Shown piece by piece: positions 16,333 to 23,625 of a stretch of DNA of 33,697 bases. The stretch is from a virus, in the IMG/VR virus record IMGVR_UViG_3300025543_000107, positions 1 through 33,697 of that record; one strand, given 5' to 3'. The first letter of the stretch is position 1. Every line of letters starts with the position of its first letter. The notes under the pieces were generated by a model. It did not search any database. It was not told where the DNA came from and worked only from the letters and a program-made list of their open reading frames with translations. A program made the translations under genes and the position numbers.

Positions 16333-18209
16333 CACATCAACTTAATTTTATTTATCAAGAATCAGATTGGGTTTGTCCATCTGAATACCCAGATCTTTCA
16401 CACGCTGATTGTATAGCTATAGATTTAGAAACTAAAGATCCTAATATAAAAACATTGGGGCCTGGATGGCCTAGATTTGATGGCGCTATTGTTGGATTTG
16501 CTATAGCTACAGCAGGTCAACAATATTACTTTCCTATACAACATGATGCTGGAGGTAATATGGATTTAGCTGTTACCACTGCGTATATACAAGATTTATT
16601 AAAACTACCTTGTCCTAAAATATTCCACAACGCTCAATATGATGTAGGCTGGTTAAAGATTAATGGATTTGAAATAAACGGAAAAATTATTGATACTATG
16701 GTAGCTGCTGCTGTAGTTAATGAAAACAGATATTCTTATGCATTAAATTCTTTAGGATTTGATCTATTAGGTGAAATTAAATCAGAAGCATTTTTAAATG
16801 AAAAAGCAAAAGAATGGGGTTTGGATCCTAAACAAGATTTATGGAGAATGCCAGCTGGGTTTGTGGGTCATTACGCAGAACAAGACGCAGCATTAACTTA
16901 TAAACTGTGGCAGCATTTAAAACCAATTATTATAAAAGAAAATCTTCAAGATGTATTTGATTTAGAAATGGAACTACTGCCAATTTTAATTGAAATGAGG
17001 ATGACTGGATTAAGGGTAGATTTAGATAAAATTAAAATATTAAAAAAAGAATTTATTAGTGATGAAAATAAAATATTAAGAGAGATTAAAGATCTTACTG
17101 GAATGGGGGTAGATATTTGGGCGAATAGATCAGTAGCAAAAGTATTTGATCACTTAGGGTTAGAATATCCTAGAACAGAAAAAACAAAAGAACCAAGTTT
17201 TACTTCTAATTGGTTACAGAATTGTGAGCATAAGATAGCTAAACTAATTAGAGATGCTAGAGAAGTTAATAAATTTCATTCTACTTTTTTGGATGCTATT
17301 GAACGTCATTCTTTTAAAGGGAGAATTCATTCTGAAATTCATCAATTAAGATCGGATGGAGGAGGGACAGTATCTGGTAGATTAAGTTATTCAAATATGA
17401 ACTTACAGCAGATACCAGCAAAAAATAAAGATTATGGAGATAAGATTAGAAGTTTATTCTTACCTGAAGAGGGAAGACAGTGGGGGTCATTTGATTACTC
17501 GCAACAAGAACCACGGCTCGTTGCCCACTATGCAGCATCTATTGAACAAGGATTTACTGGAGCCGATGAATTTATTAAAGCATACCAAAACGAAGAGGCT
17601 GATTTTCATCAACTAGTAGCTGAAATGGCTGGTATACCAAGATCTGCAGCTAAAACTATTAACTTAGGTATATTTTATGGAATGGGTAAAAATAAATTAT
17701 CTAGAGAATTAGGTATATCTAAAGACGATGCTGAACAATTACTACAAAGATACGATGCTAGAGTTCCTTTCGTTAAAAAATTAGCATCTGAAGTAATGGC
17801 ATCTGCTAGTAAATTTGGTTTCATAAGAACAATTAAAGGTCGTAAATGTAGATTTGATATGTGGGAGCCTACCACTTTTGGTATGTTCCAAGCAATGAAA
17901 TATGAAGAAGCTAAGGCTCATTATGGCAATAACATTAAACGAGCAGGCACATATAAAGCATTAAATAGGTTAATTCAAGGATCTGCAGCTGATCAATCCA
18001 AGCAAGCTATGATTGATTGTTATAAAGCTGGTTATAGACCTTTACTCCAAATCCATGATGAATTATGTTTTTCAATAAATGAGGAACAAGAAGATATTAA
18101 AAAGATATCTTATCTAATGGAAAATTGCATAGATGGTTTAAAAGTACCTTTTAAAGTAGATGTGGCAATAGGAAGAAGTTGGGGTGAGGCAAAAGAAAAG
18201 AAAGAATAG
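16329..18209 (+). CDS. polA: DNA polymerase I (family A) with 3'-5' exonuclease, Leu at the 762 position
   Basis: The 626 aa protein has a DEDD-type proofreading domain (Asp32 and Glu34 in AIDLETKD, NAQYDVGWL, and HYAEQDAALTYKLW). It has no 5'-3' exonuclease, which is the usual phage form. The polymerase domain has DGGGTVSGRLS, motif A SFDYSQQEPRL (Asp389), motif B RSAAKTINLGIFYGMG (438-453) and motif C QIHDELCFS. In motif B the residue equal to E. coli Phe762 is Leu446. In marine viruses this position has been linked with replication style. It should be the replicative polymerase here, working with the AEP primase and UvrD-like helicase of the same operon. Confidence 0.96.
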   Translation: MTHQLNFIYQESDWVCPSEYPDLSHADCIAIDLETKDPNIKTLGPGWPRFDGAIVGFAIATAGQQYYFPIQHDAGGNMDLAVTTAYIQDLLKLPCPKIFHNAQYDVGWLKINGFEINGKIIDTMVAAAVVNENRYSYALNSLGFDLLGEIKSEAFLNEKAKEWGLDPKQDLWRMPAGFVGHYAEQDAALTYKLWQHLKPIIIKENLQDVFDLEMELLPILIEMRMTGLRVDLDKIKILKKEFISDENKILREIKDLTGMGVDIWANRSVAKVFDHLGLEYPRTEKTKEPSFTSNWLQNCEHKIAKLIRDAREVNKFHSTFLDAIERHSFKGRIHSEIHQLRSDGGGTVSGRLSYSNMNLQQIPAKNKDYGDKIRSLFLPEEGRQWGSFDYSQQEPRLVAHYAASIEQGFTGADEFIKAYQNEEADFHQLVAEMAGIPRSAAKTINLGIFYGMGKNKLSRELGISKDDAEQLLQRYDARVPFVKKLASEVMASASKFGFIRTIKGRKCRFDMWEPTTFGMFQAMKYEEAKAHYGNNIKRAGTYKALNRLIQGSAADQSKQAMIDCYKAGYRPLLQIHDELCFSINEEQEDIKKISYLMENCIDGLKVPFKVDVAIGRSWGEAKEKKE

Positions 18210-18250
18210 TTATTGGAACTGGTTTTTTAAACAAGCTAAGGAGATACAAA

Positions 18251-18391
18251 ATGAGTATAAAAAAAATGTTAAATTCAAAGAAAATCAAATCAAATCAAAA
18301 AAATGACCTTCAGGGGTATTATTGGGATGGTAAACAATCTTGGTTACTATACCGTACAGCAGATGGTAAAGACTTTAAGATAAAAGCATAA
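18251..18391 (+). CDS. Small basic protein (46 aa)
   Basis: AAGGAG lies 7 bases before the ATG, supporting translation. The first 18 residues are Lys/Ser/Asn-rich and the rest looks like a small two-strand fold (GYYWDGKQSWLLYRTADGKDF). No family is recognised. It follows the polymerase by about 40 bases and probably belongs to the same operon. Confidence 0.6.
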   Translation: MSIKKMLNSKKIKSNQKNDLQGYYWDGKQSWLLYRTADGKDFKIKA

Positions 18392-18427
18392 ATTATTGTA
18401 ATTCAATAAAAATAATGCTAAGATATT

Positions 18428-18661
18428 ATGATAAAAGCATATAGATATCAGGTTAGATATAAAAATTTATATTACGATGGGATAACCTGGGGAAAAGACG
18501 AAAACGAAGCAGGGTTTAATTTTGTCGAAAAAATTAAAAATGATGAAATTAAAGCAAAAGAAAATAGCAATCGAGGAGATCGATTGTTTATAACCTACGA
18601 GGAGATAGAGCAATATGATGAAAAGCTCGCAACAGATCCTAGCGGAAAAAATGAGACTTGA
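18428..18661 (+). CDS. Hypothetical protein (77 aa)
   Basis: The start region IKAYRYQVRYKNLYYDGITWGKDENEAGFNFVEKI looks like a small strand-strand-helix fold. No motif of known function is present. No convincing Shine-Dalgarno precedes the ATG. A 12-base direct repeat, GATAAAAGCATA, covers the end of the previous gene (18379-18390) and the start of this one (18430-18441). The end overlaps the next gene by 47 bases. Confidence 0.6.
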   Translation: MIKAYRYQVRYKNLYYDGITWGKDENEAGFNFVEKIKNDEIKAKENSNRGDRLFITYEEIEQYDEKLATDPSGKNET

Positions 18662-18836
18662 GTCTCAGTGGAATATTTCATATTTAGAAAATGGAAGAAT
18701 AACTCCAGATATGAATATCATCCAAGAAAAAATAAAACACTGCAGAAGGCAGTTGATTAAATTAGATCAAGAAGAAGCTGGATTTGAATATAAAAGTTTA
18801 GATAGTGCAGATGATGCACTTTCTGTAGCTACGTAA
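18615..18836 (+). CDS. Hypothetical helical protein (73 aa)
   Basis: Two start codons lie in tandem (18615 and 18618), preceded at some distance by GAGGAG. The sequence is charged and helical (QEKIKHCRRQLIKLDQEEAGFEYKSL) with an acidic end (DSADDALSV). No family is recognised. It is the last + strand gene before the convergent - strand cluster and overlaps that cluster's last gene by 8 bases. Confidence 0.55.
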   Translation: MMKSSQQILAEKMRLESQWNISYLENGRITPDMNIIQEKIKHCRRQLIKLDQEEAGFEYKSLDSADDALSVAT

Positions 18837-19032
18837 ATTTTTTAGTCCTATAATTAGGATTTGGAATTTTATCTGAATTGCACTGTCTACAAGAATCTGT
18901 GACAGTCTTTAAAGGAACTTTTGACACTATCATAGTAATCCATCCTTGACCATCACAGACATGACAATTTGCTGATTTTTTATTTTGATAAGTTAAAAAC
19001 TTATTTAACATCTGCTGTGATAGTTTCCACAT
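18829..19032 (-). CDS. Small zinc-finger protein (67 aa)
   Basis: Two CxxC knuckles, CHVCDGQGW and SCRQC, are spaced as in DnaJ-type zinc-binding proteins, including the Gly-x-Gly-Trp after the first pair. It should bind one zinc and could bind RNA, DNA or protein. Partners are unknown. The start lies inside the gene before it on the - strand. Confidence 0.65.
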   Translation of the reverse strand: MWKLSQQMLNKFLTYQNKKSANCHVCDGQGWITMIVSKVPLKTVTDSCRQCNSDKIPNPNYRTKKFT

Positions 19033-19189
19033 GTTTTATTACCTTACTCATATCCCATCCTTGAGATATTTTTAAATTTAAAAACGCAAATTGTTTAATA
19101 AACTTTTCTACTGGTAAGTATGGTTTAAGTGCATGCGCAGCTTTTACATCTTCCATAGAAAACTTTTTTCTTTTTAATTTATTCATCAT
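19001..19189 (-). CDS. Hypothetical basic protein (62 aa)
   Basis: The N-terminus is Lys/Arg-rich (KLKRKKFS) and the rest is helical (VEKFIKQFAFLNLKISQGWDMSKVIKHVETI). No Shine-Dalgarno is visible before its two tandem ATG codons. Directly upstream is the C(UUCG)G hairpin at 19204-19223. No family is recognised. Confidence 0.55.
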   Translation of the reverse strand: MMNKLKRKKFSMEDVKAAHALKPYLPVEKFIKQFAFLNLKISQGWDMSKVIKHVETITADVK

Positions 19190-19203
19190 ATTTTTTTGAA
19201 GAA

Positions 19204-19223
19204 TGGGCTACCGAAGTAGCCCA
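19204..19223 (-). terminator. Hairpin with C(UUCG)G tetraloop between - strand genes
   Basis: On the - strand, TGGGCTAC pairs with GTAGCCCA (8 bp) around a TTCG loop closed by C-G, the exceptionally stable tetraloop. It lies 5 bases after the stop of the 69 aa gene. The following sequence is ATTCTTC, not a clean T-run, so it may be a weak terminator, an attenuator or an mRNA 3'-end stabiliser. Confidence 0.65.
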
Positions 19224-19228
19224 GTTAC

Positions 19229-19438
19229 TCACTTCTTCATCTCCCTGCCTTCTTTTAGCATTTGTTCTCTCATTTTATCATGAGGAACTCCTTCTTTTTT
19301 AGCAACTTTTGCAACTTCCTGATCAACCATTTTATCAATCATAGCACCAGGTTTACGATAACCATGTTTGCAAAGTGCCTGTAGGATATAATAGCTGTTG
19401 GATCCAACAGCTACTGATTTCCACTTACTTATATCCAT
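19229..19438 (-). CDS. Hypothetical protein (69 aa)
   Basis: AAGGAG lies just before the ATG, unusually close. The sequence has a first half SKWKSVAVGSNSYYILQALCKHGYRKPGAMIDKMV and a basic helical end rich in Lys and Met (MREQMLKEGREMKK). It could be a small DNA-binding protein by charge and helix content, but no HTH is certain. It follows the ParB-like gene by 15 bases. Confidence 0.6.
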   Translation of the reverse strand: MDISKWKSVAVGSNSYYILQALCKHGYRKPGAMIDKMVDQEVAKVAKKEGVPHDKMREQMLKEGREMKK

Positions 19439-19453
19439 ACTCCTTTTCCTTTC

Positions 19454-20251
19454 TTATTGATCCAATTGATCGGTTTCGTTATACCCACGATCTTTGACCC
19501 ACTGAATTAATTTTATTTTTTTATATTTATCACCTTTTAAACCAGAGTTATAAATATGTTCAAACCATTGTAAATAACTTTCTCTGTTAGTTGCTGACAT
19601 AAGTTTCATGCCATTAACTTTTAAAGAAGATTTAAAACGATCCCAATTAAAATCTGGGTGTTTGTTAGTCATAATAAAAGCTGATATAAAAGCACGTTTG
19701 TAATTAGGGATGTATTGCTTTGCTATAAGCATCCTTTCACCTAAATCATGCGCTTTTTTTAAATTACCAGACGGTATTTTAAAATTACCTAACATAAAAT
19801 CACTAGCAATGTTTTTATACATAGCACTTTTTTGAAGCAACATTAGAATAGCGGCTTCAATAGTAACTTCATATTTTTCAGAAACATGTATAGCAATACC
19901 GTAATCTTGCTTGCCTCTTTTATTATGAAAGCTGGCGTAGTTATTAAGAGACCATCTTTTTTGATTTGCATTAATTCTTGCAACATCTAAATGATCTTCA
20001 AAATCACCTAATATAAATTTAATAGGTAGTCCTAATTGTCGGTACGCTTCCAGCCTATGCTGTCCATCCATAAGAGACATATCTCTTTTATTGACGATAA
20101 TAGGGATATCTAATTTTCTATCCGCTATATTTCGTTTAAGACGATCGACATGAGATTGATCAACATCTCGATTGCCTCTTACTTTTTTAAATTGATTGTA
20201 ATTTTTTGTTTCAAATACAACCGATTTAATTTCTTTATTTGTGTTATGCAT
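19454..20251 (-). CDS. ParB/sulfiredoxin-like nuclease-domain protein (265 aa)
   Basis: Residues about 15-100 show the ParB N-terminal domain: NRDVDQSHVDRLKRNI, then IPIIVNKRDMSLMDGQHRLEAYRQLG with the DGQHR box used for CTP binding or nucleotide cleavage in this fold. The remainder is helical and basic, with no clear HTH. Phage proteins of this class are DNA-binding regulators or nucleases, and some act as methylase-linked proteins. TAGGAGGA gives a strong ribosome site. Its opposite orientation to the neighbours and its place in a cluster of small genes suggest a regulatory or early role. Confidence 0.8.
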   Translation of the reverse strand: MHNTNKEIKSVVFETKNYNQFKKVRGNRDVDQSHVDRLKRNIADRKLDIPIIVNKRDMSLMDGQHRLEAYRQLGLPIKFILGDFEDHLDVARINANQKRWSLNNYASFHNKRGKQDYGIAIHVSEKYEVTIEAAILMLLQKSAMYKNIASDFMLGNFKIPSGNLKKAHDLGERMLIAKQYIPNYKRAFISAFIMTNKHPDFNWDRFKSSLKVNGMKLMSATNRESYLQWFEHIYNSGLKGDKYKKIKLIQWVKDRGYNETDQLDQ

Positions 20252-20561
20252 ATTTTCCTCCTAATTTATAGTTTTCTAAATCAGACATTAGCATTTCGTC
20301 TGATTCGGATTGTTGGTTTTCTTCACGACAATATAATTCATCATAAACAAGCGAAGTTGCTGTGCTTTCATTAAATAATGTAATTTCAGTGTCCTGAATG
20401 GATAAAGGTAAAACAATCAATTTACTAACTGCTTCTTTAAACTGTGAGTCGCTATCAGTAATTGGTTCACCTTTATATGTAACTAGAGGAACGGAACATA
20501 AAATTTCACGAACTGATTCGTCAAATTCTTTCCAAGCCTCTGAGTTTATTTTTTTCATCAT
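20244..20561 (-). CDS. Hypothetical acidic protein (105 aa)
   Basis: I start at the tandem ATG at 20561 (MMKKINSEAWKEF); an upstream in-frame TTG (20600) is possible. The C-terminal third is acidic with many Ser and Glu residues (REENQQSESDEM). No family is recognised. It is the first gene of the - strand cluster, about 70 bases after the promoter-like element at 20629-20649, and overlaps the ParB-like gene by 8 bases. Confidence 0.6.
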   Translation of the reverse strand: MMKKINSEAWKEFDESVREILCSVPLVTYKGEPITDSDSQFKEAVSKLIVLPLSIQDTEITLFNESTATSLVYDELYCREENQQSESDEMLMSDLENYKLGGKYA

Positions 20562-20628
20562 ATTAACTGTAGATGTATATATGGAATTAAAACAAGTCAA
20601 CCCATAAAATTAAATTATTTTCTTTAAA

Positions 20629-20649
20629 ATCCCATAGGATAATCTTATA
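20629..20649 (-). promoter_or_regulatory. Promoter-like element, copy D (- strand)
   Basis: On the - strand TATAAGAT (20649-20642) is followed by ATCC and TATGGGAT (20636-20629). It matches the elements at 24210, 26171 and 27709 and precedes the - strand gene cluster. Confidence 0.55.
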
Positions 20650-20673
20650 TATATTTATGTAATATTACTTCAA

Positions 20674-20702
20674 TTGCTCCATTTTTATATTTGGTGTATA
20701 AT
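20674..20702 (+). promoter_or_regulatory. Promoter of the zeta-domain gene, leaderless configuration
   Basis: TTGCTC at 20674-20679 and TATAAT at 20697-20702 are 17 bases apart. The start codon at 20711 is 8 bases after the -10 box, so transcription should begin at or next to it. It is divergent from the promoter-like element at 20629-20649. Confidence 0.6.
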
Positions 20703-20710
20703 ATATGATT

Positions 20711-22369
20711 ATGCCAATACCAGTTGCAGCTGGAATACCAGCATTATACGAATTACTTGTAGGATCAGGACTACTTGTTGGCGGAGCCTTGACCGCTAAA
20801 CAAATGCAAAAAGAAATGGAGCAAAACCCACAAGTAATGGAAGAAGCCTTAAAAAATGTGTTTATGGGGCCAACTAAAGATTTGATTAATCCAGATATAT
20901 TAAAAAATATAATTGAATCTAAACCAGTAACCACGGATCAGGGAACAACTAAAAAAGAAGTTATGGAAACAGAGGTTAGCCCAGACGATCAAGGAATGTT
21001 TTTCGCTTCTCCTGAAGTAAGACAATTTTTATTTAAAGATACTCCATCAGGAATGGTATTAGGGCCAGATGCAGCTGAAATAGAAAAGAAAAGACAAGAG
21101 GCGGCACCTAAACCTTTAGTAACACCAATTCCTCCTAAAGAAGAAACTAAATTAGAAACACCAGTTTTAAGTGAAGCGGACAAAACTAAAACAGAATCGT
21201 TTCCTGCACAAACTCCAGAAAAACAAATTTTACAAACACCACCAGCTAAATCTGTAGACACATCTATTTTAACAAAAGAAAAGAAAGAAATAACTGCTCC
21301 TACTAGTAGAGATGAAATGCTATCTCAACTTACATATAAAAAATCTAAAAAAGATAAAAATATCACAGAAGCATATTTAGGAGATAAAAAAGTGGGTGAA
21401 TTAGAAAAAATGACAGAACTTCCAAAAATGAATGGTATGTACGATTATCAAGTTTATTTGACAAATGAACAAGGAGAAACTGATTTTGACAATATGGATG
21501 TACAACTTGGATTTAATTCAGCCAAAGATATGATGGCAACAGGATTGTGGAATAAAATGAAAGCAGAAGCGCCAGCCGCACCAGTTAAATTTGAATACCC
21601 AACTGAAGAAGTACGAAACCAAGAACTGAATTTAGCTAAAGATTTATTCGAACTTTCACAAAACAATCCTACATTAGATATGTACGAACAATATAAAAAT
21701 AATCCTATAATAAAAAATAAAATAGAAAGTAGTAACAAAGCATATAATGACACCTCTATTAAAGAAGGATACGGAACTGCTGATTATTGGACAAACCGAA
21801 AGTTTGTAGGTGACACAGTAGGATATAAAGATTTTATTAAAAAGGTATATGGAAATGGAGCGCCTAAAAAAAATAAAGAAATGTTTATTGTGATGGGACC
21901 TTCCTCTTCGGGTAAATCAAGTTCTTTAGTAGATAAATTAGTGCCAGAGACAGGATCTTATTTAGCAGATTCAGATGAAATTAAAAAACTATTACCAGAA
22001 TTTACAGACGGATATAATGCTGGAGGAGTGCATAAAGAAAGTAGTGATATAAATCAAAGAATAATGAAAATAGCTTTAGCAAGGGGAGATAATATTGTGT
22101 ATCCAACAACTGGAAGAGATGAAGGTAAATTAGCAAAAGAAATTAAAAGAGCGGAAAAATATGGATATACACCTAAAGTGTATCTGGTGACAGCAGACAG
22201 AGAAGTTTTGTTAATGAGAAATTTAGCAAGGATGCTTAGTACAAATAGAGTAGTAGACTCTGACCTATTGTTAAATGAACAATTAATTAAAGATATAAAT
22301 CAAACTTATGAAAACCTACCAGAAAAATACAAAGCAGGAAAATATGACACAAGCAAAAACAAAAGATAA
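20711..22369 (+). CDS. Long multi-part protein with C-terminal zeta-toxin-like kinase domain (552 aa)
   Basis: Residues 1-35 are hydrophobic and Gly/Ala-rich (GIPALYELLVGSGLLVGGALTA), then come about 150 Pro/Lys/Glu-rich linker residues. Residues about 200-280 form a small domain (AYLGDKKVGELEKM...YDYQVYLTNEQGE). Residues about 385-550 form a P-loop kinase: GPSSSGKS at 396-403, LADSDEIKKLLPEF, a GGVHKESSDINQR segment, DNIVYPTTGRD and VYLVTADREVLLMRNLARM. That layout is the zeta-toxin/UDP-GlcNAc kinase group. The multi-domain build recalls phage polyvalent proteins, which can be carried into the cell. No epsilon antitoxin is recognised. Substrate and toxicity are unknown. Confidence 0.75.
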   Translation: MPIPVAAGIPALYELLVGSGLLVGGALTAKQMQKEMEQNPQVMEEALKNVFMGPTKDLINPDILKNIIESKPVTTDQGTTKKEVMETEVSPDDQGMFFASPEVRQFLFKDTPSGMVLGPDAAEIEKKRQEAAPKPLVTPIPPKEETKLETPVLSEADKTKTESFPAQTPEKQILQTPPAKSVDTSILTKEKKEITAPTSRDEMLSQLTYKKSKKDKNITEAYLGDKKVGELEKMTELPKMNGMYDYQVYLTNEQGETDFDNMDVQLGFNSAKDMMATGLWNKMKAEAPAAPVKFEYPTEEVRNQELNLAKDLFELSQNNPTLDMYEQYKNNPIIKNKIESSNKAYNDTSIKEGYGTADYWTNRKFVGDTVGYKDFIKKVYGNGAPKKNKEMFIVMGPSSSGKSSSLVDKLVPETGSYLADSDEIKKLLPEFTDGYNAGGVHKESSDINQRIMKIALARGDNIVYPTTGRDEGKLAKEIKRAEKYGYTPKVYLVTADREVLLMRNLARMLSTNRVVDSDLLLNEQLIKDINQTYENLPEKYKAGKYDTSKNKR

Positions 22370-22511
22370 AACACACCAAGAATTAATTAAAGAGATATGG
22401 GATCAGGCGGATAAAAGCGCTATGGATATACTAGATGAACCTATTGATCCTAATTTAGATGATCCTTTTGATAATTTTCTTCCTCCAAAAAAGGATGAAA
22501 AAAATAAATAA
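22344..22511 (+). CDS. Small acidic protein (55 aa)
   Basis: The ATG at 22344 has AGGA just upstream and overlaps the end of the kinase gene by 26 bases; an in-frame ATG at 22308 is possible. The protein is helical, then acidic and Pro-rich (EPIDPNLDDPFDNFLPPKKDE). Because it directly follows a toxin-like kinase gene, it is a candidate partner, but nothing in the sequence shows an antitoxin fold. Confidence 0.55.
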   Translation: MTQAKTKDKTHQELIKEIWDQADKSAMDILDEPIDPNLDDPFDNFLPPKKDEKNK

Positions 22512-22641
22512 ATTTGACCTTTTGGGTATCAAATACGGCCTGGCTCCAGACCCAAAAAACCCTGGACAATGTATATATAAGCTATTGACACAGGTAAATC
22601 CACCAGTACAAAGGAAGAGCGTATTCTTAAAGCCTAAATGA
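22495..22641 (+). CDS. Small basic protein (48 aa)
   Basis: The ATG at 22495 lies in AAAGGATG and overlaps the previous gene by 17 bases. The protein is LLGIKYGLAPDPKNPGQCIYKLL with a Lys-rich start and end. No family is recognised and the coding case rests on the open frame and tight packing. Confidence 0.45.
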   Translation: MKKINKFDLLGIKYGLAPDPKNPGQCIYKLLTQVNPPVQRKSVFLKPK

Positions 22642-22674
22642 AAAGTAGAGGTTAAACTACTTATCAATCAATAA

Positions 22675-22702
22675 CCACCACCCACGGACAACGGATCATA
22701 CA
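22675..22702 (+). repeat. Degenerate heptamer array 1 (NNACGGA-type)
   Basis: Four 7-base units in register, accaccc-ccacgga-caacgga-tcataca in spaced form, lie between two genes. They match the arrays at 26108 and 32609. Confidence 0.6.
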
Positions 22703-22727
22703 AATTTAATTTAATTGTTTAAATTTT

Positions 22728-22976
22728 ATGGCTGTTAAAAAAGAAACGGAAACGGAAATACAAGTTAATGAACTAGAAAGTTCATTACGAGCATTAGCTA
22801 ATCTTACCAACAATAAAAAGTTGTACGATAAGGTAGTGCATCTGTTGTTTCAATTGTGGAATGGAAATAATTACGGGCTTAAGAATATTCGTCAGTTCGA
22901 AGATCTGGTTGAATATAATTGGTTGAAAAACCGAAAACCTCAAGCGCAGAAACAAGGACTGAGAATCATAAAATGA
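22728..22976 (+). CDS. Hypothetical protein (82 aa)
   Basis: A charged N-terminus (KKETETEIQVNELESSLRALANL) leads into two helices with aromatic residues (VVHLLFQLWNGNNYGLKNIRQFEDLVEYNWL) and a basic end. No known domain is seen. No Shine-Dalgarno lies before the ATG. The stop codon lies within the left arm of the hairpin at 22972-23033, so a ribosome ending here would cover that arm. Confidence 0.6.
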   Translation: MAVKKETETEIQVNELESSLRALANLTNNKKLYDKVVHLLFQLWNGNNYGLKNIRQFEDLVEYNWLKNRKPQAQKQGLRIIK

Positions 22977-23033
22977 TTATACCCGTAGCTTTTCTTTCCC
23001 CTTTCATCCATGTACGCTGCGGGTATAGTCATT
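22972..23033 (+). promoter_or_regulatory. 18 bp RNA hairpin ending exactly at a start codon
   Basis: Bases 22972-22989 pair with 23016-23033 over 18 pairs without mismatch (two G-U pairs). The 26-base loop is pyrimidine-rich (TTTTCTTTCCCCTTTC and on). The left arm overlaps the stop of the gene before and the right arm ends one base before ATG 23034. No T-run follows, so it is not a classic terminator. Confidence 0.75.
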
Positions 23034-23225
23034 ATGATTGAAGACGATTTACCAGAAACTTTCGATGAAAGCACGATTCAACACTTATCAGGAATAGAGA
23101 AGATGCAATTCATTAACTATGTTCATGATGACTATGAGTACGTTTTAAGGAACAAGCAGCACCCTAAAATAATAAAATATTATAAAGATGTACTCTCAAG
23201 ACTTATTAAAAACTATGGGCATTAG
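23034..23225 (+). CDS. Small acidic protein (63 aa) downstream of a long hairpin
   Basis: I take ATG 23034, the first base after the hairpin; an in-frame ATG at 23010 falls in the hairpin loop. The protein is acidic and helical (MIEDDLPETFDESTIQHL, FINYVHDDYEYVLRNKQHPKII). No Shine-Dalgarno is visible, so translation may depend on coupling to the upstream gene or on the hairpin. No family is recognised. The end overlaps the next gene by 38 bases. Confidence 0.55.
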   Translation: MIEDDLPETFDESTIQHLSGIEKMQFINYVHDDYEYVLRNKQHPKIIKYYKDVLSRLIKNYGH

Positions 23226-23625
23226 ACTTGCTACTGAATTTCTAAAAGAACATACGTGTTCTGAAGAAAGATTATGGAAAGCGGTAGTCATAACTGCTTT
23301 TGAAGATTGTTTAAATCTTGCATCCAGTAAAAGCGAAAGTTATAGAAAACAAGAGGCTCATCGTTGGTTTATAGAAGCGGGAGAAGATTTTGAAAATGTT
23401 TGTTTCATGGCTGGGCTAGATCATTTAATGGTAAGAAATAGATATTTGCATTTATATATGAAACAAATTATAAAATTTACTCCAGCACAAAAAGAATGGT
23501 TAAGATACAGAGAAAATTATAAAGTGTACAGAGGTGCTAAAAATAAAGAACAAAGAAAATTAATAAGAAAAAATATTGAAAGAATTAAATGTAAGATTAT
23601 AGAATTTAAGCCTAAGAAAAAATGA
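23188..23625 (+). CDS. Conserved-type phage protein of unknown function (145 aa)
   Basis: The core ERLWKAVVITAFEDCLN, EAHRWFIEAGEDFENVCFMAGLD and VRNRYLHLYMK has the look of a conserved phage family with helical, DNA-binding-like content, found in many marine phages. The C-terminus is very basic (KIIEFKPKKK). I know of no assigned function. The charge pattern fits nucleic-acid binding. The start overlaps the previous gene by 38 bases and the stop overlaps the next start. Confidence 0.6.
   Translation: MYSQDLLKTMGIRLATEFLKEHTCSEERLWKAVVITAFEDCLNLASSKSESYRKQEAHRWFIEAGEDFENVCFMAGLDHLMVRNRYLHLYMKQIIKFTPAQKEWLRYRENYKVYRGAKNKEQRKLIRKNIERIKCKIIEFKPKKK

Noticed and set aside
18844-18861. Hairpin AGTCCTA/TAGGATT near the convergent gene ends as a terminator
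   Set aside because: The stem is short and AT-rich and no T-run follows on either strand.
22675-22702. CRISPR array
   Set aside because: Units are 7 bases with no spacers; it is a short tandem repeat, not CRISPR. I saw no CRISPR array or cas gene in the window.
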